Shown here one piece after another: positions 41,193 to 50,788 of a stretch of DNA of 64,000 bases (positions within the stretch are counted from its first letter, which is position 1; each line of letters begins with the position of its first letter). The notes below the pieces were generated by a model. The model saw nothing but the letters and a program-made list of their open reading frames with translations. It was not told the origin of the DNA and did no database searches. This DNA is from Leadbetterella sp964423865 (GTDB lineage: Bacteria > Bacteroidota > Bacteroidia > Cytophagales > Spirosomataceae), in NCBI GenBank assembly GCA_964423865.1, contig CAYRGN010000001.1:62001-126000 (forward strand), read 5' to 3'. A program made the position numbers and the translations under genes.

Positions 41193-42983
41193 GTGAGCTG
41201 GATAAGCATTAAGGAGAAGTTTTTCATCCTTAAAGAGAACCTGGAGAGTAAAATCGACAAGGGCGTGTTTGTCGCTTTGCTGGTGGGCTTCCTGCTGGTT
41301 TTATACCAGATCAGTTTCCCGAAAGAGGCATTTATCCGAGAGTGGATCAACCATGCCCTGAGGCAAATCCCCCGGCTGGTCATGTTTTTTTACCTGCTGA
41401 GGTGGTTCATTGGCGTATTTTTGAGCGACAAAAAAGGCCTTTTTCACCGGGAGCATAACATTGAGTTTGTCCTGTTTCTTCTTTTGCTTGGGTTTAATTT
41501 CTTTAAGCGCCATTCTGAAATACTGAGTTCCGATTATTTTTTGTATTTGCTGGTCACCACGCTTTTTTTTCTGCGGTTTATGGAATTTTCCACGCAGATC
41601 AAGAACTCGCTCATGAACCCGGCCATACTCTTCGCCATCAGCTTCCTGATTCTGATCTGTTGGGGAACGGCCATGTTGCTTATGCCGCATGCCACCTACG
41701 GAAAATTCAGTTTTGTGGATGCCGCTTTTATGGCTACCTCGGGGGTGTGTGTGACGGGACTGGCTACGGTAGATGTCTCCACCAAATTCACCACCCTGGG
41801 TACGGAAATCCTTTTTGTGCTGTTCCAGATAGGCGGACTGGGCCTGATGACCTTTACCAATTTCTTTGCAGTTTTGTTCCGCGGCGGCATGTCGCTGAGA
41901 AACCAGCTTATGCTGAGCAATATCGTGGAATTAAGTGAGCCGGGGTCGCTTTTTTCCATCTTGAAGCGGATCTTGTTCTACGCTTTTTTTGTGGAGATAG
42001 CCGGGGCTGTACTGATCTTCCTGGCCATTGACGGTAATTTTGAGATCAATTCGGCCAAAAGCTGGTTTTTTTCGGTATTCCATTCGGTCGCGGCGTTTTG
42101 CGGCGCCGGTTTTTCTATTGTGCATGACGGCCTCCATAATCCGCTTTACCGCTTCAATTATCCCTTCCTGACCATTATCGCGGTATTGGTTATTTTCGGT
42201 GGAATAGGCTTTCCTGTGGTCAATGATCTCTATAATGCGGGGCGGCATTTTGTGAAAGGGCTGCTTCGGTATTTGTTTTTCAGGGAAAGGTACACCTACC
42301 AGGCGCGTATACTTACGGCACATAGCATGCTGGTGCTTACCGCCACCGCGATATTGCTGGTGGTAGGTACCCTTGCTTTTTATTTCCTGGAATATAACCA
42401 TACCCTGGCCGAACACGTGACGCCAGGAGGGAAGTGGGTACTCTCTTTCTTCGGGTCTGTAGTGCCACGGTCAGCGGGGTTCAACGCGGTGAATATGGTG
42501 GCCATCACCCAGGGAACTATCCTGGTATATCTCCTGCTGATGTGGATAGGAGGGGCGCCCAACTCTACCGCGGGCGGAATCAAAGTGACTACTTTTTCCC
42601 TGGCCCTTCTGAATGTGGTGGCCCTGGCGAAGGGGAAGGAAAGGGTAGAGATTTTCAACCGGGAAATCACCGGCAGTTCGGTGCAGCGCTCCTATGTGGT
42701 GATTTTCCTGTCTTTTCTCATTATGGGGATGGGGGTGTTCATGGTGAGTATTTTTGACCCCGAGATTCCCTTGCAGATGGTGGCGTTCGAGTGCTTTTCA
42801 GCATACGGTACCGTGGGTTTGTCGCTCAATCTCACCCCTCAGCTTTCCGATGCCAGCAAATGGGTGATTATTGTGCTGATGTACCTGGGCAGGGTGGGGC
42901 TGTTTACCATTCTTTTCGGACTTTTCTCTAAAGACAGGAGTGTAGATTATAAATACCCTAAAGAAAGTGTGCAGGTGTTGTAA
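41193..42983 (+). CDS. trkH: TrkH-family potassium transporter
   Basis: This is a 596-aa protein from GTG 41193. A CTG at 41172, seven bases after a perfect AGGAG, would add seven residues and is also possible. Four pore-loop motifs are visible: TSGVCVTGLATVD, AAFCGAGFSI, APNSTAGGIKVTT and SAYGTVGLSLN. These are typical of TrkH/KtrB, which move K+ with a RCK partner. About ten membrane spans are seen. The RCK gene follows after 46 bases that include half of a MITE-like end. Confidence 0.9.
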   Translation: MSWISIKEKFFILKENLESKIDKGVFVALLVGFLLVLYQISFPKEAFIREWINHALRQIPRLVMFFYLLRWFIGVFLSDKKGLFHREHNIEFVLFLLLLGFNFFKRHSEILSSDYFLYLLVTTLFFLRFMEFSTQIKNSLMNPAILFAISFLILICWGTAMLLMPHATYGKFSFVDAAFMATSGVCVTGLATVDVSTKFTTLGTEILFVLFQIGGLGLMTFTNFFAVLFRGGMSLRNQLMLSNIVELSEPGSLFSILKRILFYAFFVEIAGAVLIFLAIDGNFEINSAKSWFFSVFHSVAAFCGAGFSIVHDGLHNPLYRFNYPFLTIIAVLVIFGGIGFPVVNDLYNAGRHFVKGLLRYLFFRERYTYQARILTAHSMLVLTATAILLVVGTLAFYFLEYNHTLAEHVTPGGKWVLSFFGSVVPRSAGFNAVNMVAITQGTILVYLLLMWIGGAPNSTAGGIKVTTFSLALLNVVALAKGKERVEIFNREITGSSVQRSYVVIFLSFLIMGMGVFMVSIFDPEIPLQMVAFECFSAYGTVGLSLNLTPQLSDASKWVIIVLMYLGRVGLFTILFGLFSKDRSVDYKYPKESVQVL

Positions 42984-42991
42984 AGCCGGGC

Positions 42992-43014
42992 TGATAGCTG
43001 AAGGCTGAAAGCTA
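42992..43014. repeat. Half copy of the MITE/REP-like end
   Basis: CTGATAGCTGAAGG followed by CTGAAAGCT is identical to the right end of copy 1 at 35594-35616. It is followed by TTTTTATAC, as in the other copies. No left end is present. Confidence 0.6.
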
Positions 43015-43029
43015 AAATTTTTATACAGA

Positions 43030-43725
43030 ATGAAATACATTGTAGTGGGTTTAGGAAACTTTGGTTCTACTCTGGCGGTAAGGCTGACAGAGATGGGGCA
43101 CGAGGTATTCGGGGTAGACTCCCGTTTCGAGATTGTGGAGCAGCTGAAAAACCAGATTTCCCATGTCATTGCGCTGGATACCTCCAAGGCCTCGGCGTAC
43201 GGCAGCTTGCCTATCAAGGATACCGATGCCGTGGTGGTGGCCATCGGAGAAGACGTGGGCGCGTCTATCATTACCACGGCCCTGATGAAACAGCACGATG
43301 CGCGACAGATCATCAGCCGTTCGATAAATTCCGTGCATCTCGCCGTGTTGGAATCTATGGGCATCGATATTATTTTTAACCCGGAGCAGATCGCGGCCAA
43401 CATGTTCGCCAAACAGCTGGAAATGAAAGGCGTGGAAGAGTCTTTTGAGCTGGCCGACAATTGCAGTATCCTGGAAATTCGTGTGCCTGACCGCTATCTG
43501 GGAAAAAAGGTGGGGGATATTGACTTCGAAAATATCTTTAACCTGAGACTGCTCGCCATAAAATACTTCGAACAGAAGAAGAACTTCCTGGGCATGCGTA
43601 CCCAGAAATCTACCGTGAACATGCACGTAATGGCGGATCATATTTTTACCAAACGCGACATCCTGGTCATGATGGGCGAACTCCGGAATTTTGAAAATAT
43701 GATCGGGAAAGAGATCCGGGATTAG
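43030..43725 (+). CDS. trkA: TrkA/KtrA-type RCK regulator of potassium uptake
   Basis: This 231-aa cytoplasmic protein has an N-terminal Rossmann domain (VVGLGNFGSTLA at 5-16, then GVDSR) that binds NAD(H) or ATP. A C-terminal RCK_C domain lies at about 140-225 (ILEIRVPDRYLGKKVGDI). It forms the gating ring of the TrkH channel encoded just upstream. One RCK unit equals the KtrA form rather than the duplicated E. coli TrkA. The start is an ATG at 43030. Confidence 0.9.
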   Translation: MKYIVVGLGNFGSTLAVRLTEMGHEVFGVDSRFEIVEQLKNQISHVIALDTSKASAYGSLPIKDTDAVVVAIGEDVGASIITTALMKQHDARQIISRSINSVHLAVLESMGIDIIFNPEQIAANMFAKQLEMKGVEESFELADNCSILEIRVPDRYLGKKVGDIDFENIFNLRLLAIKYFEQKKNFLGMRTQKSTVNMHVMADHIFTKRDILVMMGELRNFENMIGKEIRD

Positions 43726-43731
43726 ACGTAT

Positions 43732-43926
43732 CTATTCTTTGGACTTCCGGTTCTTCCATACCAGGATTGCCAGGAACAAAACAGCGTAAGTGATGATTTT
43801 ACCCGTAGATGTCATATCCGTCAGACTTTCGGGCCAGGTCATTCCGGCCCGGTAGTTCATATAAAATCCGAGCAGCACAGACAAGGCGATAATGATCAGG
43901 GGAAAACGAAAATTAAGGTTCTTCAT
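43732..43926 (-). CDS. Small two-span membrane protein, unknown
   Basis: This 64-aa protein has two hydrophobic segments (about 8-27 and 41-58) and a basic tail (WKNRKSKE). It is not recognised. The start is an ATG at 43926, about 80 bases from a minus-strand TATTTTTG motif (44008-44015), a possible -7 element. It converges with trkA. Confidence 0.5.
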   Translation of the reverse strand: MKNLNFRFPLIIIALSVLLGFYMNYRAGMTWPESLTDMTSTGKIITYAVLFLAILVWKNRKSKE

Positions 43927-43960
43927 AGGTTTTTTAGTAATCTGCGATCCGCTATAAGGG

Positions 43961-43996
43961 TGTCCGGAAAGTCAGTAACCCGGATACTTCCGGACA
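43961..43996. terminator. GC-rich hairpin after the DUF4249 gene
   Basis: TGTCCGGAA (43961-43969) and TTCCGGACA (43988-43996) form a perfect nine-base stem around an 18-base loop. It follows the stop of the minus-strand DUF4249 gene. There is no strong U-tract, so it may be a stabilising 3' end rather than an intrinsic terminator. Confidence 0.5.
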
Positions 43997-44036
43997 AATT
44001 CTTCCTACAAAAATACAGGTAATTTCGGATATTTCC

Positions 44037-44864
44037 CTACTGTCTTCTTACGGTGATCACCAGGGTATCGGCGTTGATTCCCGTAAAAATACCGAGTCCG
44101 TTGGTAATGGTACTCACCGGTGTAGAAATGTTTTGAGAGGTGCTGCTTTGATTTTGATACAGGCTGGCATAATCGGGGTTTAGTTTGTAAAGGATTATCG
44201 CGTGTCGGCCGAAATATTCAAAAGACCGGGAACTCACCACGGCCGACTCTCCCTGAACAGGCTCGTTGTTGAACCGTCGGTTAGGTGGGCCCAGCATAAA
44301 TCCGTTACTGCCGGTGCCGGTGACAATCTGGGATGCATTTTCATCCAGCACACTTACCGCCACAAAGTGGTAAATGTTTTCCGGGTTTTGCCAGCTGAGG
44401 TTAATGTCTGTCATTTCTTCCGGCTCAAAGTCGCCCTGTCCGGGAAGAAAACCGCCTACCAGGTTTCGGGATGTGCGGTATACCACTTCGGTATCGGTTT
44501 GAAAACCCGTGGGTTTTTCCGGAAGTGTGGTTTCTGCTGAAACGGTCCGCCCATTGTGCTGAAAACTCATGCTGTAGGTAGTGCCGTCTTCTCCCAGGTT
44601 TTCGGGGGAAGTGTATACGCCGTCTTCCCCTTCTGTCAATACCCATTGCTGCCCGTTACTGCCTTTGAGGGTGATGGAGAGGCCGGTGAGGGGTTCTGAA
44701 TAGGTGGAATCTTCTTCGGAATAAGGAATTTCGGTAAAGACTTTCATACTCGCGGGTTGTCCAGCGGCCAGGTAGGCTTCAATCACGGGTTTGTCGCCCG
44801 GGGTAATCACGTCGCGTACTTCCAGGCAGGAGGTCAGAGTGAGAAGGAAGAGAATTTTGCGCAT
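44037..44864 (-). CDS. DUF4249 lipoprotein, partner of the TonB receptor
   Basis: This 275-aa lipoprotein has a short signal and lipobox (LTLTSC13). The body is beta-rich and matches the DUF4249 pattern, with ITPGDKPVIEAYLAAGQP, then SITLKGSNG and YSMSFQHNGRTVSA. These lipoproteins usually follow a TonB-dependent receptor and are thought to bind its ligand at the cell surface. Here it starts 32 bases after the receptor gene. The ligand is unknown. Confidence 0.82.
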   Translation of the reverse strand: MRKILFLLTLTSCLEVRDVITPGDKPVIEAYLAAGQPASMKVFTEIPYSEEDSTYSEPLTGLSITLKGSNGQQWVLTEGEDGVYTSPENLGEDGTTYSMSFQHNGRTVSAETTLPEKPTGFQTDTEVVYRTSRNLVGGFLPGQGDFEPEEMTDINLSWQNPENIYHFVAVSVLDENASQIVTGTGSNGFMLGPPNRRFNNEPVQGESAVVSSRSFEYFGRHAIILYKLNPDYASLYQNQSSTSQNISTPVSTITNGLGIFTGINADTLVITVRRQ

Positions 44865-44896
44865 AGGTAAAATTTTTAATTTCGGTTGGGGCCTAT

Positions 44897-47638
44897 TTAC
44901 TTCAGTTTCAGGCTCAGTATAATGTTCGGGGTAATCCCCAGGTACGTGACGTTGGTGGTCTGCAATACGGAGACGTCGTTTTCCCGTACTACTTCAAAGC
45001 GTTTGTACCAGATATTTTGTCGGTTATAGAGATTAAAGACAGAAAAACCAATGGTTCCGTTTTTGAAATTGTAATTCGCGGAGACATCGAGGCGGTGATA
45101 CGCCGGGAAACGGTTGGCGTTTTTGTCGGTAGGATTGGTAAACGATTTTACGGTACCGTCAAGCAGGGTGATATCGTAAGCCCCGATGATGGAGGTGTAG
45201 GGCCTGCCTGTCGAAAATATCCAGGTTCCGGAGAGGTCCCAACGGTTTAGGGTATAGGTAGCCACGGCTTTGAACTGGTGGCGTACGTCCTGGTCTGAAT
45301 AGTAGGGGAGGTCAGAAAACGCGCTTACTTCCCGTACGGCCTGGGCCAGGGTATATCCCAGCCACCCGGTTACACTCCCGAACTTTTTTTGTGCGAGGAT
45401 ATCTACCCCCTGTATGGTTTCGTTGCCATTGAAAAAAGTCTCTTCCGTGTCCAGTCCGCCGTTACCGGGCATGCCGGGCCCTCCGTTGGAAAATGAAGGG
45501 ACGAACCTCAGGGTATATTCTGTGATACCGTAATTTTTCTTCCTGTAAAATTCAATGTCCAGCAGGTAGTTTTTCCGTTCGTAGGCTGCGCCCAGGATAA
45601 GGTGGCGGGCTTCGGTTACGGGCAGGTTGCTGTCGTTCGCCAGTATCCAGAAATTGCGGTTTCCTTCGGAAATATCTTCCCGGTTAATCTGTTTGATAAA
45701 CTGGTAGTACACGCCCGCGCCGCCTTTTATCTTGATTTGCGGATTGTACTGGTAATTGAAGGTGAAGCGGGGCTCGGTATAGATTTTCTCTGTAAGGTTA
45801 AAATAGTTGAACCTCAAGCCGGGAATCATTTCCAGCTTGTCGCCGAACAGTCGGAAGCGGTCCTGGAGATAGAAGGCGGCCAGGATGCCCGAGTCGTCAC
45901 GGTTTAAAATGGTAGTGGTATCGTTTTGTACATAATTGAAGCGAATCTGGTTTTGGGAGATCATGATGCCGGTTTCCAGCTGATGGCGGGGCATGAACTT
46001 CCATTCCCAGTCGCTTTTCAGGGAGAAGTCGAGGAGGTCGTTGGTTTCGTATCGTCCGAAGCGGCTGGCAAAAGTGGAGTCGTTCCGGGAAATATTGATA
46101 TTGCGGGAATTGTCTCTTTCGCTGTAGTAATTGGAGAAGCTGACGAGGCTGTTGCTGTACAGTTTGCTGTTGTACTGGTGCGACCACTTGAAACTGGCGC
46201 CAGTATTCCCCCATTCCGAAACGTCGGTAGTGGTGTTTCCGAGGCTACCGGAACCTCCAAAGGAGCCGAATCCGCTGAAGCCTGCGCTGTTGCTGTTGTC
46301 CATGTTGTCGGTGCCGTTAAAGAAAGACAGGGAGAATATGTCGCGTTTATTGGGCTTGAAAGTCAGCTTGGCATTGATGTCGTAGAAGTAGGAGGTAGCT
46401 TTTTGCTCTGCCTGGAGGTTGTTGAATCCGCCCCGGCCCGAGAAACCGCCTACAGGGGTATTGGAAGACTCCTCTGACTCGGTAAATTTATTGAAGATCT
46501 TGTTGTACAGGGGGCCTTTGTAAGAGCGCCGGCCGGCCAGCAGAAAGGTGGTTTTTTTACCGAGGGGAGTTTCCAGGTAGGCATTGGTGCTGAGCAGGCT
46601 CATGTCTATGCCGCCGTTGAAATTCCGGGTATTCCCTTCTTTTCCGGTGATTTCGGCTACGGCGGAAATTCTTCCTCCGAAGCGCGCGTCGAAACCTCCT
46701 TTGTATAACTGGATATCTTTGACGGCATTGTAGTTAAACGCCGAGAAAAAGCCGAACAGGTGGTCTACATTGTACACGGTAAAACCGTCGTAAAGCACGA
46801 GGGTCTGGTCGGGGGTGCCGCCCCTTACGTATAACCCGGAAGACGACTCGTTAGAAGCGCTTACCCCGGGCATCAGCTGGAATGCACGGAAGGGGTCTTT
46901 TTCCCCTACATTGGGTAATTTCGCGATATTTCGTGGGGTCATTTTTACCATGCCCACCACCTGGTTGGCCTGTACCATTTCCGTTTTTTCGGTTTGTATC
47001 ACCAGGGCTTTTAGCTGATTGGGTTCTGCCTGGAGTTCCACCACGTAGTTTGTAGCGGGGGTAGAAGGAGTGAGCCGGGCCGTATGGGTTACGAAACCGA
47101 GGTAAGTGACTTTAATGATGACGGTATCGCTGGGAATATTTTGCAGGGAAAAGTATCCGTCTACGTTGGATTGGGCGTAGATATCCGGTCGGGATGTCAC
47201 CAGGATGGTGGCAAAGGGCAGGGTTTCTCCCGACTCTTTCTCCACAATTTTACCGGTTAGTGTGAAGTTAGTGCGGGAAGGCTGAAACTCGGATGTTTCC
47301 GGCATTTTGAAACTTTCGGCCAAGGCCGATTTCTTATACAAAACCGCCGAATTGGGGTTGTCCATGGTAAAAGTCAGGTCCAGCTGATGGGTGCTTATGA
47401 TTTTTTCCAGGAATTCCCTGAGGGTTTGTTTCGAGGCGGTCACGGAAATGGGAGTTTGGGGGAGGTCGTCTTCCCGGTATTCCACCCTTACGCCGTATTC
47501 CCACTGTACCTGCTCCAGGATGGATTTCAGGGAAGCGTTAGACCGGTTTACGGTACCTATACGAAGGGTTTTTTGTTGGGAAAACGCCTGGAAGCACAGT
47601 ACAGAAAAGCAAAACAGGAGGGAGATTTTTTTGAGCAT
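44897..47638 (-). CDS. TonB-dependent outer-membrane receptor with STN domain
   Basis: This 913-aa receptor starts with a signal peptide (1-21). An STN-like segment follows (about 30-105, IGTVNRSNASLKSILEQVQW), then a carboxypeptidase-type beta-sandwich (about 125-215), a plug domain (about 225-345, VRGGTPDQTLVLYDGFTVYN) and a 22-strand barrel. STN domains often signal to an anti-sigma factor, but no such pair is visible here. A Gly/Ser-rich loop lies near residues 455-475. It imports an unknown ligand with the DUF4249 lipoprotein. The start is an ATG at 47638. Confidence 0.9.
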   Translation of the reverse strand: MLKKISLLFCFSVLCFQAFSQQKTLRIGTVNRSNASLKSILEQVQWEYGVRVEYREDDLPQTPISVTASKQTLREFLEKIISTHQLDLTFTMDNPNSAVLYKKSALAESFKMPETSEFQPSRTNFTLTGKIVEKESGETLPFATILVTSRPDIYAQSNVDGYFSLQNIPSDTVIIKVTYLGFVTHTARLTPSTPATNYVVELQAEPNQLKALVIQTEKTEMVQANQVVGMVKMTPRNIAKLPNVGEKDPFRAFQLMPGVSASNESSSGLYVRGGTPDQTLVLYDGFTVYNVDHLFGFFSAFNYNAVKDIQLYKGGFDARFGGRISAVAEITGKEGNTRNFNGGIDMSLLSTNAYLETPLGKKTTFLLAGRRSYKGPLYNKIFNKFTESEESSNTPVGGFSGRGGFNNLQAEQKATSYFYDINAKLTFKPNKRDIFSLSFFNGTDNMDNSNSAGFSGFGSFGGSGSLGNTTTDVSEWGNTGASFKWSHQYNSKLYSNSLVSFSNYYSERDNSRNINISRNDSTFASRFGRYETNDLLDFSLKSDWEWKFMPRHQLETGIMISQNQIRFNYVQNDTTTILNRDDSGILAAFYLQDRFRLFGDKLEMIPGLRFNYFNLTEKIYTEPRFTFNYQYNPQIKIKGGAGVYYQFIKQINREDISEGNRNFWILANDSNLPVTEARHLILGAAYERKNYLLDIEFYRKKNYGITEYTLRFVPSFSNGGPGMPGNGGLDTEETFFNGNETIQGVDILAQKKFGSVTGWLGYTLAQAVREVSAFSDLPYYSDQDVRHQFKAVATYTLNRWDLSGTWIFSTGRPYTSIIGAYDITLLDGTVKSFTNPTDKNANRFPAYHRLDVSANYNFKNGTIGFSVFNLYNRQNIWYKRFEVVRENDVSVLQTTNVTYLGITPNIILSLKLK

Positions 47639-47728
47639 AGACCGGGTTAATTCTATAGGAGGTATACGAAGCAGGTTTCGGGCGCGTTGCTTGGAGGAAA
47701 TTATTTTTTTGGGTTATGGCCGTGAAGG

Positions 47729-47752
47729 ATGAATTGCCGGGAAGCAATTCAT
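47729..47752. promoter_or_regulatory. Perfect hairpin in the divergent gap
   Basis: ATGAATTGC (47729-47737) and GCAATTCAT (47744-47752) form a nine-base stem with loop CGGGAA. It lies about 90 bases upstream of the receptor gene and about 150 bases upstream of the barrel gene. It may be an operator or an RNA structure. The rest of the 47639-47900 gap has no gene. Confidence 0.45.
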
Positions 47753-47900
47753 TTCTTATCCAGAGTGAATTTTTATGTCCCGCCAGCACGCTAAATTGCA
47801 TTCGAGTTCGGTAGTTCCCGGGAGAGAAAAATGCAGGGGCGTTTCACGTATTCACACAAGAGGTCCGGGCGTTGCATGCAGCGCCCTAAACGTTAAAATT

Positions 47901-48686
47901 ATGAAAACATCCACATTCTTTTTCGCATTGTGCTTTTCCACCTGTTTTTCGCATGCCCAGTTTGGGGTTCTGGGGGCCGATGCCTTCGGTCGGGCGAACA
48001 CCATGGTGGCGGTTCCGGGCTATTCTTCCCTTTACCAGAACGCGGCCGGAATAGGCGAGGCAACGGGCGCATTCCTGGCGTTTAACTACTTGCAAATACT
48101 GCCGGTGGAGGGGTTTCATACCGCGGGTGTGCAGGGCGTTTTTACAGGAAAAACGTTGAACTACGGTTTTTTGGCCGACAGCTTTGGAGACCGGCATTAT
48201 AGGGAGAGTCGTGCCGCAGTAGCCCTGGCGCACCGCCGCGACCGGGTGTCGCTGGGTGTGAAGGCATCGTACATGAGTGTGCATTCTTCGGGCATGGGTA
48301 CACGGAACGCGGTGACGGGTGAAGTCGGCATGCTGGTCAGGCCATCGCCTGTGTTCAGCCTGGGAATAAACCTGATGGCGTCTCCGGCATGGGTGGAGGG
48401 GCGGCCGGTAGTGCTGGCTGTAGGCGCGGGCGTTTCTCCCCATCCTGATATCCAAATCAGCGGACAAGTGGATTACGGCATGCGAGGAAGTGCGATGCGC
48501 CTCGGCCTTCACTACCGGGTTCGGGAACAACTGGCTTTTTCCGCCGGGGTTGATCCGGCCGTACGAAGCCTGCATTGGGGTACCCGCATCCTGGCGGGCC
48601 GGTACGGTTTCCTCTACAGCATAGCCACACACCCTTATGCAGGTATAGCGCATCACACCACTTTTATTTATCGTCTCCATGAATAG
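47901..48686 (+). CDS. Outer-membrane beta-barrel protein, unknown
   Basis: This is a 261-aa protein from the ATG at 47901, which starts a signal peptide (MKTSTFFFALCFSTCFSHAQ). A longer frame begins far upstream without one. The mature part is Gly- and aromatic-rich, with alternating strands typical of a PorV- or FadL-like barrel (LGADAFGRANTMVAVPGYS). It overlaps the next gene by eight bases, so the two are probably made together. It could support secretion or uptake; the family is not named. Confidence 0.65.
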   Translation: MKTSTFFFALCFSTCFSHAQFGVLGADAFGRANTMVAVPGYSSLYQNAAGIGEATGAFLAFNYLQILPVEGFHTAGVQGVFTGKTLNYGFLADSFGDRHYRESRAAVALAHRRDRVSLGVKASYMSVHSSGMGTRNAVTGEVGMLVRPSPVFSLGINLMASPAWVEGRPVVLAVGAGVSPHPDIQISGQVDYGMRGSAMRLGLHYRVREQLAFSAGVDPAVRSLHWGTRILAGRYGFLYSIATHPYAGIAHHTTFIYRLHE

Positions 48687-50664
48687 GGTGTTGATTTTGT
48701 GCATCCTGGTGAGCGGCGTGGCGTGGGGACAGACTTACCCCCGCCAGGAAATGAATATACAGGAATTGCTGACGCAGTGGACGGCGAGCGAAGAACTGAA
48801 TTACGAAGAGTGGTTGGAGCCCCTGTATACTTTGTATCAGCATCCCCTGGACCTGAACAGGGCAGACCGGGACGACCTTTCCGCCCTCATTTTTCTGAAC
48901 GAGCGGCAGATTACGGAGCTCCTGGAACACCGCGTGAAGTTTGGGCGTTACCTGAGTCTCTACGAATTACAGGCCCTGGAGAGCTTTACCCTGGAGGAAA
49001 TTCGCCGGCTTATCCCTTTTGTAACCGTTAGCGAGGGGTGGGGAGACCTCCGGCCCAAAAGTGTACTTCGGAGAGCGGTAGACCATTACCTGGTACTCCG
49101 GGCCGATATGACCCTGGAAGTACCCCAGGGGTTTAAAGAGGGAAAGTATGCCGGTACCAGGCAGCGTTATTATACGCGTTATCGCTTGAGCCGGTCGAAA
49201 GACTTCAGCCTGGGCTTTATTTCAGAGAAAGATCCGGGGGAAAAGAATTTTCTGGATTATACTGCTTTTCATCTGCAGGTCCAGCACAAGGGAAACCTGC
49301 GGAACCTGGTGGTGGGCGATTATCTCCTGCAGTTCGGACAAGGTCTGGTTTTTGCGGGCGGTTATGCGGCGGGCAAAGGAGGAGAACCGGTATACAGTAC
49401 CCGGCGGAGCAACCTGGGTATAAAACCTTACAATTCCCTGGTGGAAAACGGGGGTTTCCGGGGAGGGGCCGCAACCTACCGACTGGGTCGGATAGAGGTG
49501 ACAGGCATGGGTTCCTACAAAAGAAAAGACGCGTCGGTCAGTGAGGAGGATGAGTTTACCTCTTTACTTTCCGCGGGTATGCACCGTACAGAAGGAGAAA
49601 TCAGTAGCCGAAAGGCCATCACGGAACAAAACCTGGGCGGAAATATACGTTATATTTCGGATCATCTCCAGGTGGGTTTTTCGGTGCTGACCACTCGCTT
49701 TGACCGGGATTTCCGCAAGCGGGATTTGCCCTACAATGGATATGAATTCGGGGGAAGATACAATACGGTTTGGGGCCCCAACGTCTCCTGGACAAGGTAT
49801 AACTTCACGTTCTTTGCCGAAGCGGCACGCTCATCTTCGGGAGGGTACGGGTACATCGCCGGCTTGGTAGGATCTTTGGGGAAGCAGGTAGAAGTCTCCC
49901 TGAATCGCCGCCATTACGGGGTGAATTTTCATACGTTGTACGGCAACGCATTTTCGGAAGGCAGCCGCACCATTAATGAGCGGGGAGTGTACGGAGGGCT
50001 AAAGTACAAGATCAGCCGGGAATGGGAGTTGGCGGGATATTACGACAGCTTTCAGTTTCCCTGGCTGAAATACCGGGTAGACGGGGCTTCTGCGGGCCAG
50101 GATTTCCAGGTTCGCCTGAACTACCGGCCTACCCGGAAGTTTACCTCCTGGGTGGCATGGAGGGGAGATTCGAAACTTCGGAATGTGAGCGGGAGCAATT
50201 CGGTGATGCGGGAACTGGCGGAGGTGGAGAGGCGGACGGCGGTGGCGGGGATGGATTACCAGCCGGCGCTAGCCTGGAAATTCCAGTCCAAGGTCCAGTA
50301 CAATACGTTTCAGTCCGGCGATACGGCGCCCGGCCGGGGGTGGGCGGTGATCCAGGATGTGGAGGTCCGTTACCGGCGTATGCAGTTTAAAACGCGGGTA
50401 GCCGGTTTTCGTACGGATTCCTACGATACCCGCATTTATGCCTATGAGAACGATGTGCTTTTTGCCGTGTCTTTCCCTGCCTACTCCGGCCGGGGGATCC
50501 GCTGGTACGGCATTATTCGGACTCCTTTGGGAAAGAAAACGGACGTTTGGCTGAGAGTGGCCCAAACGCGGGTCTCTGATGGGGCTCCTTTGGGAAGTGG
50601 CTGGGATCTGATAGAAGGAAATGTGAAAACCGATGTGCGGGTACAGGTCAGGTATACGCTATAG
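48679..50664 (+). CDS. Exported protein with helix-hairpin-helix and barrel
   Basis: This 661-aa protein has a signal peptide (about 1-17). Near residues 50-110 are ComEA-like helix-hairpin-helix stretches (LNRADRDDLSALIFLN and LSLYELQALESFTLEEI). A long beta-barrel region follows (about 130-660) rich in YR and aromatic strand ends. This HhH-plus-barrel architecture recurs in Bacteroidota and is uncharacterised; DNA contact at the surface is suggested only by the HhH. The start is an ATG at 48679, inside the end of the preceding barrel gene. Confidence 0.75.
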   Translation: MNRVLILCILVSGVAWGQTYPRQEMNIQELLTQWTASEELNYEEWLEPLYTLYQHPLDLNRADRDDLSALIFLNERQITELLEHRVKFGRYLSLYELQALESFTLEEIRRLIPFVTVSEGWGDLRPKSVLRRAVDHYLVLRADMTLEVPQGFKEGKYAGTRQRYYTRYRLSRSKDFSLGFISEKDPGEKNFLDYTAFHLQVQHKGNLRNLVVGDYLLQFGQGLVFAGGYAAGKGGEPVYSTRRSNLGIKPYNSLVENGGFRGGAATYRLGRIEVTGMGSYKRKDASVSEEDEFTSLLSAGMHRTEGEISSRKAITEQNLGGNIRYISDHLQVGFSVLTTRFDRDFRKRDLPYNGYEFGGRYNTVWGPNVSWTRYNFTFFAEAARSSSGGYGYIAGLVGSLGKQVEVSLNRRHYGVNFHTLYGNAFSEGSRTINERGVYGGLKYKISREWELAGYYDSFQFPWLKYRVDGASAGQDFQVRLNYRPTRKFTSWVAWRGDSKLRNVSGSNSVMRELAEVERRTAVAGMDYQPALAWKFQSKVQYNTFQSGDTAPGRGWAVIQDVEVRYRRMQFKTRVAGFRTDSYDTRIYAYENDVLFAVSFPAYSGRGIRWYGIIRTPLGKKTDVWLRVAQTRVSDGAPLGSGWDLIEGNVKTDVRVQVRYTL

Positions 50665-50757
50665 CGTGTGTGGGAAAGATAATTGCGGGAGTTTGGGCCG
50701 GACTATCCTTCTCTGGAAAAGAAGGCAGGATCGGGATCTGCTCCGGTCGCTGCGCTG

Positions 50758-50788
50758 TTGGATTTTTGTAAAAAAATGGGTATATTTG
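50758..50788 (+). promoter_or_regulatory. Candidate promoter of the DEAD-box gene
   Basis: TTG (50758-50760) lies 20 bases before TATATTTG (50781-50788), fitting the Bacteroidota -33/-7 pattern. It would give an untranslated leader of about 115 bases before the TTG start at 50911. Confidence 0.4.
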
